A stretch of DNA of 64,000 nucleotides, from contig NZ_FQWD01000004.1 in assembly GCF_900129565.1 (NCBI RefSeq), forward strand, positions 1 to 64,000, in the 5' to 3' direction. This document shows, in pieces, positions 1 through 8,966 of this stretch; position 1 is the stretch's first letter, and every line of letters begins with the position of its first letter. Below the pieces are notes generated by a model, which saw only the letters and a program-made list of their open reading frames with translations, was not told the origin of the DNA and did not search any database. The position numbers and the translations under genes were made by a program. This DNA is from Marisediminitalea aggregata (lineage in GTDB: Bacteria; Pseudomonadota; Gammaproteobacteria; Enterobacterales; Alteromonadaceae).

Positions 1-223
1 CCTCTCTCAAGGCGGGAGCCGAAGCCCCCTTTGGTCCGTAGACATTATGCGGTATTAGCAGTCGTTTCCAACTGTTATCCCCCACCTAAAGGCAAGTTCC
101 CAAGCATTACTCACCCGTCCGCCACTCGTCAGCAAAGTGCAAGCACTTCCTGCTACCGTTCGACTTGCATGTGTTAGGCCTGCCGCCAGCGTTCAATCTG
201 AGCCATGATCAAACTCTTCAATT
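1..223 (-). rRNA. rrs: 16S ribosomal RNA, 5' end (partial)
   Basis: Read on the minus strand, the segment ending near 223 gives the universal bacterial 16S start (AATTGAAGAGTTTGATCATG, then GCTCAGATTGAACGC). It continues through the V1/V2 region to the window edge, so only about 220 nt of the gene is present and the remainder lies before base 1. The 5' end is placed by analogy with E. coli and could be off by a few bases. The leader and promoters lie at higher coordinates, consistent with transcription leftwards. The gammaproteobacterial leader signals support a class-typical rrn operon. Confidence 0.97.
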
Positions 224-296
224 AAATATATCGAAATTTTGAATTGTCGTTGTTGACACTCTTAATGAGTGCCCACACAGATTGTCTTGTTATAAA

Positions 297-309
297 TTGT
301 TAAAGAACA
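297..309 (-). promoter_or_regulatory. rrn leader boxA antitermination signal
   Basis: The minus strand reads TGTTCTTTAACAA, which matches the E. coli rrn boxA (TGCTCTTTAACAA) at all but one position. It is followed by a stretch close to the conserved leader CAGACAATCTGTGTGGGCAC. In the family, boxA RNA is bound by NusB/NusE to form the rRNA antitermination complex. nusB itself lies at 27748-28170 in this window. Confidence 0.85.
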
Positions 310-370
310 GTGCAAACTCAGTTGTTTGCTGCTTCAGCGTTCTTTCAGAACCTGCCGAAGCGGGATGCGT

Positions 371-398
371 ATAATACGCTTTTGATTTCCTGCGTCAA
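371..398 (-). promoter_or_regulatory. rrn promoter P2 (sigma-70)
   Basis: On the minus strand there is a -35 TTGACG (393-398), a 16-bp spacer and a -10 TATTAT (371-376), followed by a GC-rich discriminator (ACGCATCCCG) typical of stringently controlled rRNA promoters. It sits about 150 bp upstream of mature 16S, the usual P2 position. The 16-bp spacing matches P1. Confidence 0.8.
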
Positions 399-510
399 CA
401 CTTTTTTGAAAATTTTATTTTCGAAGCATTTCGCTGTAAACCGCTTCACATAAGGCTTTCGCGTTATGTTGGGTAGTTGCTTTTCGGCGTTCCCCGTTGA
501 AGTGGGGCGC

Positions 511-538
511 ATTCTACGCATCTGGTTATTTGCGTCAA
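511..538 (-). promoter_or_regulatory. rrn promoter P1 (sigma-70) with AT-rich upstream element
   Basis: The minus strand shows -35 TTGACG (533-538), a 16-bp spacer and -10 TAGAAT (511-516), followed by the discriminator GCGCCCC. Upstream, 541-565 is A/T-rich and could serve as an UP element. The -35 hexamer lies only about 25 bp from the pssA terminator hairpin, so the rrn promoter region is insulated from pssA readthrough. Confidence 0.8.
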
Positions 539-561
539 CCGTTATTTTCAAAAAACCACAA

Positions 562-587
562 AAAACGCGACCGTTTGGTCGCGTTTT
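562..587 (-). terminator. Rho-independent terminator of pssA
   Basis: An 11-bp perfect stem (AAAACGCGACC / GGTCGCGTTTT) with a 4-nt loop. On the minus strand it is followed by TTTTTT, about 57 bp after the pssA stop codon. It separates pssA from the rrn promoters that point the same way. Confidence 0.85.
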
Positions 588-643
588 AATCAATTAAGCT
601 ATTTTTGTTTATTAAAACATCTATCTCAACTTCATTTTAGCTA

Positions 644-1486
644 CTAAAGCGTCTTTTTATCACTCTCTGTTGCCTGTTCAACATTGTCAGTCTTGTCTTC
701 ATTAGGGGTATTTGCATTAGTTTCGCTATTTGGAAACTCAGCATCCTCCAGTTGATCACCGACCACATCATTCAACGTTACTTTTTCAACCGTTCTGAAT
801 GTGTTGATTGGGCCCGCCATGGCGTACAAGGCAAAAACTATAAATAGGACCAAGGCTGGTTCTGTTGCTACTACTATAAATACCAGCAATATAAGCAGTA
901 ACGCAACGAAGGGGACTTTGCCGTGCCAATTCACCTCTTTAAAGCTGTTGTACTTAAAGTTGCTTACCATTAGTAATCCCGATAACCCGGTAATCAAGGC
1001 AACAATAATCCCGATGCTGTTACCATCAATGTCGTATTCAACACCGAGCCATACAAAGCCACTCACAACTGCTGCCGCAGCCGGACTCGCCAGTCCCTGA
1101 AAGTATCGCTTGTCTGCAATTCCGACCTGAGTATTAAACCTTGCTAAACGCAACGCTGCACCAGCTACATATATAAAAGCAGCAAACCATCCTATTTTAC
1201 CCAGGTCGCTTAGTCCCCAGTTATACGCAACTAAGGCTGGAGCCATTCCGAATGACACCATGTCTGCCATTGAATCATACTCAGCACCAAAATCGCTTTG
1301 TGTATTAGTAATTCGAGCAACCCTTCCATCCAGGCCGTCGAAGATCATCGCAACGAACACTGCAACTGCTGCCGCTTCAAATTTACCATTCATTGAAGAG
1401 ACTACGGCAAAGAACCCCGAAAATAGTCCGGCGGTAGTTAACAGGTTAGGTAGTAGATAAATACCTTTGCGTTTACTTTCTGTCAT
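644..1486 (-). CDS. pssA: CDP-diacylglycerol--serine O-phosphatidyltransferase (CDP-alcohol phosphatidyltransferase type)
   Basis: An integral inner-membrane enzyme that makes phosphatidylserine from CDP-diacylglycerol and L-serine, the first committed step to phosphatidylethanolamine. The CDP-alcohol phosphotransferase signature DGx2ARx8Gx3Dx3D is intact near residues 54-77 (DGRVAR...G...D...D). Several hydrophobic helices follow, then an acidic, Asn/Thr-rich C-terminal tail of about 50 residues. This is the membrane-embedded Bacillus/Helicobacter-type enzyme (280 aa), not the unrelated phospholipase-D-like PssA of E. coli. It stands alone, with its own terminator at 562-587. The start gives MTESKRKGIYLLPN, a normal cytosolic lead-in to the first helix. 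Serine as substrate, rather than another alcohol, is inferred from overall family resemblance. Confidence 0.88.
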   Translation of the reverse strand: MTESKRKGIYLLPNLLTTAGLFSGFFAVVSSMNGKFEAAAVAVFVAMIFDGLDGRVARITNTQSDFGAEYDSMADMVSFGMAPALVAYNWGLSDLGKIGWFAAFIYVAGAALRLARFNTQVGIADKRYFQGLASPAAAAVVSGFVWLGVEYDIDGNSIGIIVALITGLSGLLMVSNFKYNSFKEVNWHGKVPFVALLLILLVFIVVATEPALVLFIVFALYAMAGPINTFRTVEKVTLNDVVGDQLEDAEFPNSETNANTPNEDKTDNVEQATESDKKTL

Positions 1487-1760
1487 AGAATTCCCTGATT
1501 AATAGTTCCTCTATATTATTTCATACTCTGTTTATTGTTGCCTGTAGATTTTTATCTCCCTTCTTTTCGAGCAATAACAAGGTATGAAGCCTTATACCTT
1601 ATCGCGGTATTTATTCGGTTATTATTTATCCGAAATAACTGCTGATGAAAACGCCATGTTGAATTGCTTTCTCATCACATACAGTCAGCTTTTTTTACAT
1701 AGCCGTAAATTATACTGACACAAGCAGACATATATAATTGAAATTATTGATTTTTATATT
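1487..1760. other. Intergenic region between divergent pssA and the PEP-CTERM-like gene
   Basis: About 270 bp of AT-rich sequence with no credible ORF. It must contain the pssA promoter (minus strand), but I could not pick a convincing hexamer pair. The only strong signal in the gap is the sigma-54 site that follows at 1761-1777. The sequence between may hold binding sites for a sigma-54 activator. Confidence 0.5.
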
Positions 1761-1777
1761 TTGGCCCGCATTTTGCT
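1761..1777 (+). promoter_or_regulatory. Sigma-54 (RpoN) -24/-12 promoter
   Basis: TTGGCCCGCATTTTGCT matches the RpoN consensus YTGGCACGrNNNTTGCW at all but two positions. The invariant GG (1763-1764) and GC (1775-1776) have the required 10-nt spacing. Predicted transcription starts near 1788, about 33 nt before the ATG at 1821, with a purine-rich RBS at 1811-1819. RpoN with the PrsK/PrsR two-component pair is known to drive PEP-CTERM genes in other proteobacteria, so its position before a sorted surface protein makes biological sense. Confidence 0.82.
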
Positions 1778-1820
1778 TTATTGCTATTGCAAGAATGGGT
1801 AGTCTTTATGAGGAAGAGAA

Positions 1821-2570
1821 ATGCTAAAGTCAGGTATTATTGCAATAGGTTTATTGGCAGCTAGCCAAGCCGTTGCGACGACAACGGTATCAACATTCGA
1901 TTTTACGAGCTCGAGTAACTTTTCGAGCACACCGGGTGGTTACGGCAACACCTATGAAATATCACAAGGCACATTAGACCTTGATATTAAAGCGTTTGCC
2001 GACACAGGTAGCAATGGCACTGTAGAAGATGCAAAAGTCTCATCTAACAGTCACGGTTTGCTCGTTTACAATCGTGATGAAGGCAGTAGCCAACATACAG
2101 TAGACAACGACGGTGCTCGAGACATGTTATTTTTTGATTTTAACAAGTCTGTAGCTTTAACTAAACTGAACATCGGTTGGTCAACAAACGACAGTGACAT
2201 GGTTGTTGTTGGTTTTAATACGCTTCCAACATATAACAGCAGCTCAACCTGGAGTTCACTTGCCAGTGCAATCACTGCAGGTACGCATGCAGTATTTGAA
2301 ATCATTCACCACGGCGCCACTTCAGGTTGGAATAGTTTTAACAGTGGTGGCTTCGAGTCAAAGTATTGGTTGGTAGGTGCTTATAATAAGTTTTTCGGTT
2401 CTAGCAGCGGTTATGAACACGGCAAGGATTATGTAAAAATTGCCGGTATCATGACAAGCCACGAATCAACGACTACAACCCCCCCGGTTGAAGCGAATGC
2501 GCCAGCATCTCTAGGCTTGATGGCAGCAGCGCTCGTATTTATGTGGAATCGCCGCAGAGTACAAAAATAA
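1821..2570 (+). CDS. Exosortase-dependent surface protein with variant PEP-CTERM tail (XDP1-like)
   Basis: A 249-aa secreted protein. Residues 1-19 are a classic signal peptide ending VA-TTT. The body is rich in Ser, Thr, Asn and Gly with almost no Cys, as in exported surface proteins. The C-terminus is a PEP-CTERM-like sorting tail: a Thr/Pro linker, then N-A-P-A-S-L near residue 226 in place of the canonical VPEP, a hydrophobic helix, and the basic stop NRRR at 243-246. This form resembles the NAPATL-type tails of marine gammaproteobacteria. Such proteins are recognised by exosortase (EpsH/Xrt), cleaved and released or anchored. The sigma-54 promoter upstream and prsT downstream support membership of an exosortase system. 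From memory it resembles the NCBI family named XDP1; this cannot be verified here. The ligand or structural role is unknown. Confidence 0.8.
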   Translation: MLKSGIIAIGLLAASQAVATTTVSTFDFTSSSNFSSTPGGYGNTYEISQGTLDLDIKAFADTGSNGTVEDAKVSSNSHGLLVYNRDEGSSQHTVDNDGARDMLFFDFNKSVALTKLNIGWSTNDSDMVVVGFNTLPTYNSSSTWSSLASAITAGTHAVFEIIHHGATSGWNSFNSGGFESKYWLVGAYNKFFGSSSGYEHGKDYVKIAGIMTSHESTTTTPPVEANAPASLGLMAAALVFMWNRRRVQK

Positions 2571-2586
2571 TAATGTTACTATTCTG

Positions 2587-2614
2587 AAAAAACCCCGCCT
2601 AGCGGGGTTTTTTT
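2587..2614 (+). terminator. Rho-independent terminator between the surface protein and prsT
   Basis: The stem CCCCGC/GCGGGG (2593-2598 with 2602-2607) has a 3-nt loop and flanking A and T tracts (TTTTTTT at 2608-2614). It lies 17 bp after the surface-protein stop and 52 bp before prsT. Transcripts from the sigma-54 promoter should therefore mostly end here. prsT needs readthrough or its own weak promoter; I saw no good hexamers in 2615-2665. Confidence 0.88.
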
Positions 2615-2665
2615 ATGTCTGTAAACCCTTCATAATTAAGTTTAAATAGTAAACACAGATGCAAT

Positions 2666-5452
2666 ATGAATAACTTACTGAAATGCACATTTGCCGGTGC
2701 GATGCTTTTAATGTCAACGTCTTCACTGGCTCAGGAGAAATACGAAGCTGCGTTAAGCGCGTTCAATCAGGAACAGATTGGTGAAGCTTACATATTGCTG
2801 AAAAACACGTTGCGGGATAACCCGGATCACCTTCCGTCTAAATTACTGATGGGCCGAATTCTATTGATCGACGGCTTTACTATTGATGCCATCGATGAAT
2901 TTGAAGAATCTCTGCAATTAGGTGCAGATAAAAACCTCGCACTCCCCTATTTAAGCACCGCTTACTTGATGCAAGGTGAATATGATTTGGTTATTAGTCT
3001 TGCCGACTCTCAACCTATATCAACCGAAACGAAAATTGCACTAAAGCTAAATGCAGCCAGTGCATTCATTCGTCAGAACAAGCCTTCAGATGCAGAATCG
3101 GAATACCAGCAAATATTAAAACTGTCTCCGAATAATATAGCTGCAGTAAGTTCTTATACCGACATGCTAATATCGGTTGGAAACCTTAAAAGCGCCGAAG
3201 AGTTATTAAACAGTTATCGGTCCCAAATGCCGACATCAGCCGCCCTATTGCACACCTATGGAAAATTACAGCATGCCAAGGGGCAAAAAGAGGCTGCATT
3301 AGACACATTCGAACGCGTAGATGCTCAACAACCGTCTAACCCGCTGTATATGCGCTCATTAGCGTCTGCACTGGCAGAGCTAGGAAAATATGACGAGGCT
3401 CGTCAGGTTATTGCGAAAATAGAACAACAAACGCCGGCGGATATTCAAATTCGCTTATTGAAAGCACGTATTCTTGCACTGACTAAACAGCAGTTTGAAG
3501 CAGATAAGATCCTTCAGCAACTGACACAAGAGCTAAGCTTGCTCGATGAAAAACAACGAAATGAGCGAATACAGCTCAGTGTTGTGACAGGTATTGTTGC
3601 TTATATTAACCAAAACTATGAACTCGCCAGTACAGAACTAGCCCGTTACGTTTCTGATCGAACACCGTCACCTGAAATCGTGGGTATGCTGGCCGATTCT
3701 CTACTGCGTTTTGGCTACTACAAAGACGCTATCACCGCACTCGAAAAACACATTGATGTTGTTATTAAAAACCCTGATGTGGCCGTATTGACCTGTGAGC
3801 TCTATATCTCTATTCGTCGAAACTTTAAGTGTGAGCGAATGCTACCCGAGCTTGAAAAAGCCTATCCTGATAACACGAAAGTGAAGCTGATCCATGCCAA
3901 GCTTTTGATGAGCAAATTTCAATATCAAGCTGCGAGTGATTATTTACAAGCTAATTTAAGCAATAACAAAGAAGAACCCGTAGCCGAATTAAAAGCCATT
4001 TTGTTTGGTCAAATCGGTGACTTTAATAACGCGTTTATTCAAGCCTCATACTTAACGGAAAAATGGCCGGATAATCTCGCATATCAAATCATTCGGGCAG
4101 ACATTGCGGTGCGATTAGGTCGTAACGAAGAAGCCACAGAAATAGTCAATAAAGCACTTAGACTCGAACCCAATCATCTGGGCGCGAGAGTTGTCAAAGC
4201 GCGAATCGCTTTCCAGCAAGACAAACGCACTGTTGCCATTGAGTTACTGGAATCTGTGGTAAAAGAAAAACGCGACAGCCTGTCTGCGCTATTACTGCTG
4301 GGTCAAATTTATACGTTAGAAGGGCAGTTCGACCTGGCCGTTGACAGACTATTAATTGCAAAGGCCCTGAACGCGTCCAGCCCAGAGCCACGTGAACTAC
4401 TCGTATCTATTTATCGTCAGACCGGCGACCTGAAAAATGCTATTTCAGAGATAAATCAACTTCTCAATCTTGATAGATTGAACTCAGAGTACATGTTACA
4501 GAAAGCCGACGTGCTCATTGAAATGCGTAACTATGCGGATGCCGCTTCTCAGTTAAATGTTGTTTACGCAACCTGGTCAGATCAAGCATTTGATTTGCTG
4601 CGTTTGAGCAAAATTCAACGCACGGCGCTTGACTACCCTGGAGCAGAAAGATCTATCAAGCGTGCCATTGAACTCAAGCCAAAATGGGAACAGGCACATG
4701 CTGAGTATATTAACTTCCTGGTCGAACAGTCCCGTCTCGAATCGGCCAAGGAAGAATTGGCATCTTATCAAAAAACATTTGGCTCAAATGCTAACTACCT
4801 TATGCTTCGCGGCGATCTTGCCTTTGCTCAAAATGAAGTGGAAGGTGCCTTTTCGTACTATTTAAAATCACATCAAGCGATGACAAGTTTTAACATGCCG
4901 CTGTTGAAACTCTATGTTCTCGCGCAGCAAAACCAGCAGTACCGAAATAAGTTTATAAAATACGTAAAGGAATTTACGGCGAGTGGCAACCGTTCACTCA
5001 TTGTAAAACAGATTCTTGCTGACGCGCTGATGCTGGATAAGCAATACGACGAAGCCGAAAAAATATATACGGTGCTTCTGGATGAGGATCAACTCGCACA
5101 ACGTGCTTTTATCCTGAATAACATGGCCAATATCTATGCCGATAAAGACATAGAAAAAGCGCTGGAATACAGTAAGCAAGCGCTGGATATTACCAATAAT
5201 TCAGCACCGCTGCTGGATACTTACGGTTGGCTGCTGGTTTCGGCAAACCAATTAGAAAAAGGGTTGGATACGCTGCGTAGAGCCTATGCGGTGAACTCAG
5301 AAGATCCAACGATTCAATATCATATCGCGGCAACATTGGAAAAATTAGGTAAGAAGGAAGAAGCCAAAGAAGAATTAATCCGCAACAACACGTTGGAAAA
5401 AACGTTTCCGGATAAAGCTGACGCGGAAGCATTATTCAAACGTTTGGATTAA
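2666..5452 (+). CDS. prsT: PEP-CTERM system TPR-repeat protein PrsT
   Basis: A 928-aa exported protein made almost wholly of tetratricopeptide repeats. A signal peptide spans residues 1-22 (cleavage after SLA-Q). There is no lipobox Cys, so this copy is probably periplasmic and not a lipoprotein, although the family (TIGR02917) is often described as lipoproteins. Around twenty TPR-like helical hairpins follow, with repeated A...A/P signature residues (for example NPLYMRSLASALAELGKYDE). Length matches the family's roughly 900 aa. PrsT proteins co-occur with exosortase and exopolysaccharide genes and are thought to help export or assemble the polymer and the sorted protein; the precise role is not known. 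The adjacent sorted protein supports the call. The gene converges on clpB with a shared terminator. Confidence 0.85.
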   Translation: MNNLLKCTFAGAMLLMSTSSLAQEKYEAALSAFNQEQIGEAYILLKNTLRDNPDHLPSKLLMGRILLIDGFTIDAIDEFEESLQLGADKNLALPYLSTAYLMQGEYDLVISLADSQPISTETKIALKLNAASAFIRQNKPSDAESEYQQILKLSPNNIAAVSSYTDMLISVGNLKSAEELLNSYRSQMPTSAALLHTYGKLQHAKGQKEAALDTFERVDAQQPSNPLYMRSLASALAELGKYDEARQVIAKIEQQTPADIQIRLLKARILALTKQQFEADKILQQLTQELSLLDEKQRNERIQLSVVTGIVAYINQNYELASTELARYVSDRTPSPEIVGMLADSLLRFGYYKDAITALEKHIDVVIKNPDVAVLTCELYISIRRNFKCERMLPELEKAYPDNTKVKLIHAKLLMSKFQYQAASDYLQANLSNNKEEPVAELKAILFGQIGDFNNAFIQASYLTEKWPDNLAYQIIRADIAVRLGRNEEATEIVNKALRLEPNHLGARVVKARIAFQQDKRTVAIELLESVVKEKRDSLSALLLLGQIYTLEGQFDLAVDRLLIAKALNASSPEPRELLVSIYRQTGDLKNAISEINQLLNLDRLNSEYMLQKADVLIEMRNYADAASQLNVVYATWSDQAFDLLRLSKIQRTALDYPGAERSIKRAIELKPKWEQAHAEYINFLVEQSRLESAKEELASYQKTFGSNANYLMLRGDLAFAQNEVEGAFSYYLKSHQAMTSFNMPLLKLYVLAQQNQQYRNKFIKYVKEFTASGNRSLIVKQILADALMLDKQYDEAEKIYTVLLDEDQLAQRAFILNNMANIYADKDIEKALEYSKQALDITNNSAPLLDTYGWLLVSANQLEKGLDTLRRAYAVNSEDPTIQYHIAATLEKLGKKEEAKEELIRNNTLEKTFPDKADAEALFKRLD

Positions 5453-5483
5453 CAAACCGTAAGAATTACTTCTTATCAAACAA

Positions 5484-5510
5484 AAAGAGGCTGTATTGCA
5501 CAGCCTCTTT
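5484..5510. terminator. Bidirectional terminator between prsT and clpB
   Basis: An 11-bp perfect stem (AAAGAGGCTGT / ACAGCCTCTTT) with a 5-nt loop. T-tracts occur on both strands, stronger on the minus strand (TTTTTGTTTG), so it mainly ends clpB but can also stop prsT transcripts. Confidence 0.85.
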
Positions 5511-5525
5511 CACATTCCTACGGTA

Positions 5526-8096
5526 TTAGAAAACGATCAGATTCTCACCGTCGACATCAATCCGAATGGTGGATTCAGGTAATATAGTACCTGACAGCAA
5601 TTGCTGCGCCAGCGGATTTTCTATCTGAGTCTGAATAGCCCGCTTTAACGGTCTCGCCCCAAACACAGGGTCGAATCCGGCATCGGCCAGCTTGTCCATG
5701 GCAGCCGCTGAAAGCTCCAACTTGTAACCCTTGTCTGCCAGGCGCGCTCGTAGCGACGCTAACTGGATCTTAGCAATAGACTTGATCTGCTCTTTACCTA
5801 GCGGGTGGAATACGACAATGTCATCCACACGGTTAATAAACTCAGGCCTAAAGTGCTGCCCTACCACGTTCATCACCATCGACTTCATTTCGTCGTACTG
5901 ACTTTCCTGATGTTTGTCCTGAATGATGTCCGAACCTAAGTTAGAAGTCATGATCACAACGGTATTCTTAAAGTCAACCGTGCGCCCCTGCCCGTCTGTT
6001 AAGCGGCCGTCGTCTAACACCTGCAACAGAATATTAAACACATCCGGATGCGCCTTCTCTACTTCATCCAGCAGAATAACCGAGTACGGCTTGCGACGAA
6101 CTGCTTCGGTAAGATAACCCCCTTCTTCGTACCCCACATATCCCGGCGGTGCGCCGACCAATCGGGCAACGGAATGTTTTTCCATAAATTCAGACATATC
6201 GATACGAATCATTGCATCTTCGGTATCGAACATGAAACCTGCGAGTGACTTACATAACTCCGTTTTACCGACACCTGTTGGACCAAGAAACAGGAATGAA
6301 CCAATAGGTCGATTGGGATCTGCCAGTCCAGCTCGTGAGCGTCGTATCGCATTCGACACAGCAGCAACGGCTTCTTGTTGTCCTACTACCCGTTTGTGCA
6401 GCACGTCTTCCATGCGCAGTAATTTGTCGCGCTCGCCTTCGAGCATTTTTGCCACAGGAATACCGGTCCACCGCGACAACACTTCGGCAATTTCAGCGTC
6501 TGAGACTTTGTTTTTCAGTAACAGGGTTTCCCGCGTTTCATTTTCGGCTGCTTTTTCCAGCTTCATTTCTAACTCGGGAATACGACCATACTGCAGTTCC
6601 GACATACGGTTTAAATCAGAAGCACGACGGGCAATCTCTAAATCCAGTTTGGCTTGTTCCAACTCAGATTTAATGGACTGCGTGCCTTGCATTGCTTCTT
6701 TTTCGTCTTTCCAAATCTTTTCCAGTTCGGAAAACTTCAGTTCTGCCTGTTCACGTTCCAACTCGATCATTTCGAGGCGCTTATGACTGGCATCATCCGT
6801 TTCTTTTGCCAACGCTTGTTCTTCCAGCTTCCACTGGATAATTCGGCGCTCGAGGCGATCCATTTCTTCGGGTTTTGAATCGATCTGTAAACGAATACTG
6901 GACGCTGCCTCGTCTATCAAATCAATAGCTTTGTCAGGCAACTGTCTGTCGCTAATATAGCGATGCGATAACGTGGCCGCCGCAACTATCGCCGGGTCCG
7001 TTATGTCCACAGAATGATGCAACTCGTAACGTTCTTTCAAGCCACGTAAAATGGCAATGGTATCTTCTACACTCGGCTCTTCCACCAGTACTTTCTGGAA
7101 GCGACGTTCAAGCGCTGCATCCTTTTCAATATACTGACGGTACTCATCCAGCGTCGTTGCACCTACACAGTGTAATTCTCCTCGCGCTAATGCAGGCTTG
7201 AGCATATTGCCCGCATCCATTGCGCCTTCGGATTTCCCAGCACCTACCATGGTATGCAGTTCATCGATAAACAGAATAACCCGACCTTCTTCTTTGGCCA
7301 GCTCATTGAGTACCGCTTTTAACCGTTCTTCAAACTCACCACGGTATTTAGCACCGGCCACCAGGGCCCCCATATCTAACGACAATACGCGCTTGTCTTT
7401 TAGTCCTTCGGGGACTTCACCATTTATGATCCGCTGTGCCAGCCCTTCAACAATAGCGGTTTTCCCCACACCAGGCTCACCTATAAGCACCGGGTTGTTT
7501 TTAGTACGGCGCTGCAATACCTGAATGGTTCGACGGATTTCGTCATCTCGTCCAATAACCGGATCCAACTTACCCTGCTCTGCGCGCTCGGTCAGATCGG
7601 TAGTGAATTTTTCCAGTGCCTGACGTACATCTTCTGCATTCGGGTCAGTCACTTTCTGACCACCTCGCATGGCATCAATGGCTTTTTCAATTTTGTCTTT
7701 AGTAATATCCAGCGATTTCAGGATATCGCCAAGACGGCCTTTGTCCTGAATTGCTGCCAATACAAAAATTTCAGATGTGATGTAATCGTCTTTGCGTTGC
7801 TGTGCAATCTTGTCGCACAGGTTTAAAAGCACAACAGACTCTTTGCCCAGTTGCACATCACCACCAATGCCCTCAATTCGGGGCAACCTGTCAATAGCTT
7901 CTGCCAACGCGGAGCGAAGTGCGTTCACATTGATACTTGCCTGATCCAACAATGAACGTACTGAACCGCCTTGCTGGTTTAGCAACGCTGTCATTAAATG
8001 CACAGGCTCGATAAACTGGTGATCTCTGCCCAAAGCAAGAGACTGCGCATCAGAGATCGCAATCTGGAACTTGCTGGTAAATCTATCTAAACGCAT
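5526..8096 (-). CDS. clpB: ATP-dependent chaperone (disaggregase) ClpB
   Basis: A hexameric AAA+ protein that extracts polypeptides from aggregates together with DnaK/DnaJ/GrpE. At 856 aa it has the full family architecture: N-domain repeats (1-145), NBD1 with Walker A GEPGVGKT near 205 and Walker [10 protein letters not shown], the long coiled-coil M-domain (about 400-525), NBD2 with Walker A GPTGVGKT near 605 and Walker [12 protein letters not shown], and a C-terminal D2-small domain. The initiating [11 protein letters not shown] matches E. coli ClpB. A sigma-32 promoter lies directly upstream. bamD/rluD/pgeF/clpB is a conserved gammaproteobacterial neighbourhood. Confidence 0.98.
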   Translation of the reverse strand: MRLDRFTSKFQIAISDAQSLALGRDHQFIEPVHLMTALLNQQGGSVRSLLDQASINVNALRSALAEAIDRLPRIEGIGGDVQLGKESVVLLNLCDKIAQQRKDDYITSEIFVLAAIQDKGRLGDILKSLDITKDKIEKAIDAMRGGQKVTDPNAEDVRQALEKFTTDLTERAEQGKLDPVIGRDDEIRRTIQVLQRRTKNNPVLIGEPGVGKTAIVEGLAQRIINGEVPEGLKDKRVLSLDMGALVAGAKYRGEFEERLKAVLNELAKEEGRVILFIDELHTMVGAGKSEGAMDAGNMLKPALARGELHCVGATTLDEYRQYIEKDAALERRFQKVLVEEPSVEDTIAILRGLKERYELHHSVDITDPAIVAAATLSHRYISDRQLPDKAIDLIDEAASSIRLQIDSKPEEMDRLERRIIQWKLEEQALAKETDDASHKRLEMIELEREQAELKFSELEKIWKDEKEAMQGTQSIKSELEQAKLDLEIARRASDLNRMSELQYGRIPELEMKLEKAAENETRETLLLKNKVSDAEIAEVLSRWTGIPVAKMLEGERDKLLRMEDVLHKRVVGQQEAVAAVSNAIRRSRAGLADPNRPIGSFLFLGPTGVGKTELCKSLAGFMFDTEDAMIRIDMSEFMEKHSVARLVGAPPGYVGYEEGGYLTEAVRRKPYSVILLDEVEKAHPDVFNILLQVLDDGRLTDGQGRTVDFKNTVVIMTSNLGSDIIQDKHQESQYDEMKSMVMNVVGQHFRPEFINRVDDIVVFHPLGKEQIKSIAKIQLASLRARLADKGYKLELSAAAMDKLADAGFDPVFGARPLKRAIQTQIENPLAQQLLSGTILPESTIRIDVDGENLIVF

Positions 8097-8132
8097 AAAA
8101 CCTCTTTAACCGTGCGTAAATAACCTTGCTTC

Positions 8133-8163
8133 ATTTATGGGTATGACAGCATCAAGATTCAAG
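8133..8163 (-). promoter_or_regulatory. Sigma-32 heat-shock promoter of clpB
   Basis: The minus strand reads CTTGAAT (8157-8163), a 14-bp spacer and ACCCATAAAT (8133-8142), close to the RpoH consensus CTTGAAA-N13-15-CCCCATNT. It is about 37 bp upstream of the ATG at 8096. It is the only good promoter match in the gap, so clpB can be induced independently of rluD-pgeF. Confidence 0.85.
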
Positions 8164-8207
8164 TTGGCTGTGTAAAAATACGGCAATTTATTGCGCTAGC
8201 GCAACGT

Positions 8208-8966
8208 TTACAGACTTGAATAATCCGCGTCGGACAGCCCGATGACACTGACAATCCTGCCCGTGCCTGAAATGCCTTCATGACAAGCACGTCGATGTGA
8301 AAAGAATAGCGATGATTGTTGATAAGTACAAAGATGAGAGGAGGTAACCTGCCGTATGCCGGCTTGTTCACATTGCTGTTTCGCTATCAGAGGCAGATCC
8401 AAATAGCACTTTTCTGCATGGGTATGAGTCAGTACAGCATCGGGAAATTCCGTAAACTTTGCAGCCATACCGATATCGACTTCATAGCAAGGTCCACTAA
8501 TCGCGGGCCCAATCCAGGCATGGAGGCATTCCGCATCTATAGCCATGGCTGCAATAGTCCTGGCAATAATGCCATTCGCCAGTCCTTTCCAACCGGCGTG
8601 CACCGCTGCCACAACGGTAGCATCGTTATCGCACAACAACACTGGTACACAGTCGGCCGTCATAACTGCACAGAAAGATTGCCTGTCTCGACTGACTGAC
8701 GCATCGCCGTCGTATTGATCTGACGGTAACGCAATAACATCGCAACTGTGAGTTTGATTTAACCAATGAATGTGACTGGCAAAAGGCAGTCTGCTGCGGT
8801 TTTCCCGGACCCGGACTGACTCATCACCAACATGATTGCCCACATTGAGTGAGTCAAAAGGGGAGTCGCTGACACCACCAAGTCTTGTCGTGCAATACGC
8901 AAACACCCCTTTGGGTGCTTGCCACTGCGGGATAATCAACGGTGTTTTAGTAGTCATCGATACCAT
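8208..8966 (-). CDS. pgeF: Peptidoglycan editing factor PgeF (YfiH, laccase-domain family)
   Basis: A cytosolic enzyme of the DUF152/multicopper-laccase-like fold. Homologues hydrolyse misassembled UDP-MurNAc-peptides (PgeF), and purine-nucleoside and polyphenol activities have also been reported. The metal-binding signatures are present: NQTHSCDV, TADCVPVLL and HAGWKGLANGI carry the conserved His/Cys/His set. The 252-aa reading starts MVSMTTKT; the second Met (8957) is an equally good start and is closer to typical length. The 5' end overlaps the 3' end of rluD by 20 bp, indicating translational coupling. Gene order rluD-pgeF-clpB is as in E. coli. Confidence 0.9.
   Translation of the reverse strand: MVSMTTKTPLIIPQWQAPKGVFAYCTTRLGGVSDSPFDSLNVGNHVGDESVRVRENRSRLPFASHIHWLNQTHSCDVIALPSDQYDGDASVSRDRQSFCAVMTADCVPVLLCDNDATVVAAVHAGWKGLANGIIARTIAAMAIDAECLHAWIGPAISGPCYEVDIGMAAKFTEFPDAVLTHTHAEKCYLDLPLIAKQQCEQAGIRQVTSSHLCTYQQSSLFFSHRRACHEGISGTGRIVSVIGLSDADYSSL

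Noticed and set aside
345..593. 82-aa frame in the rrn leader
   Set aside because: Overlaps both rrn promoters, the leader and the pssA terminator; not a gene.
6232..6786. 184-aa open frame opposite clpB
   Set aside because: Lies entirely within clpB on the other strand. Composition (Ser/Arg-rich) is what the reverse of a coding strand gives, with no RBS.
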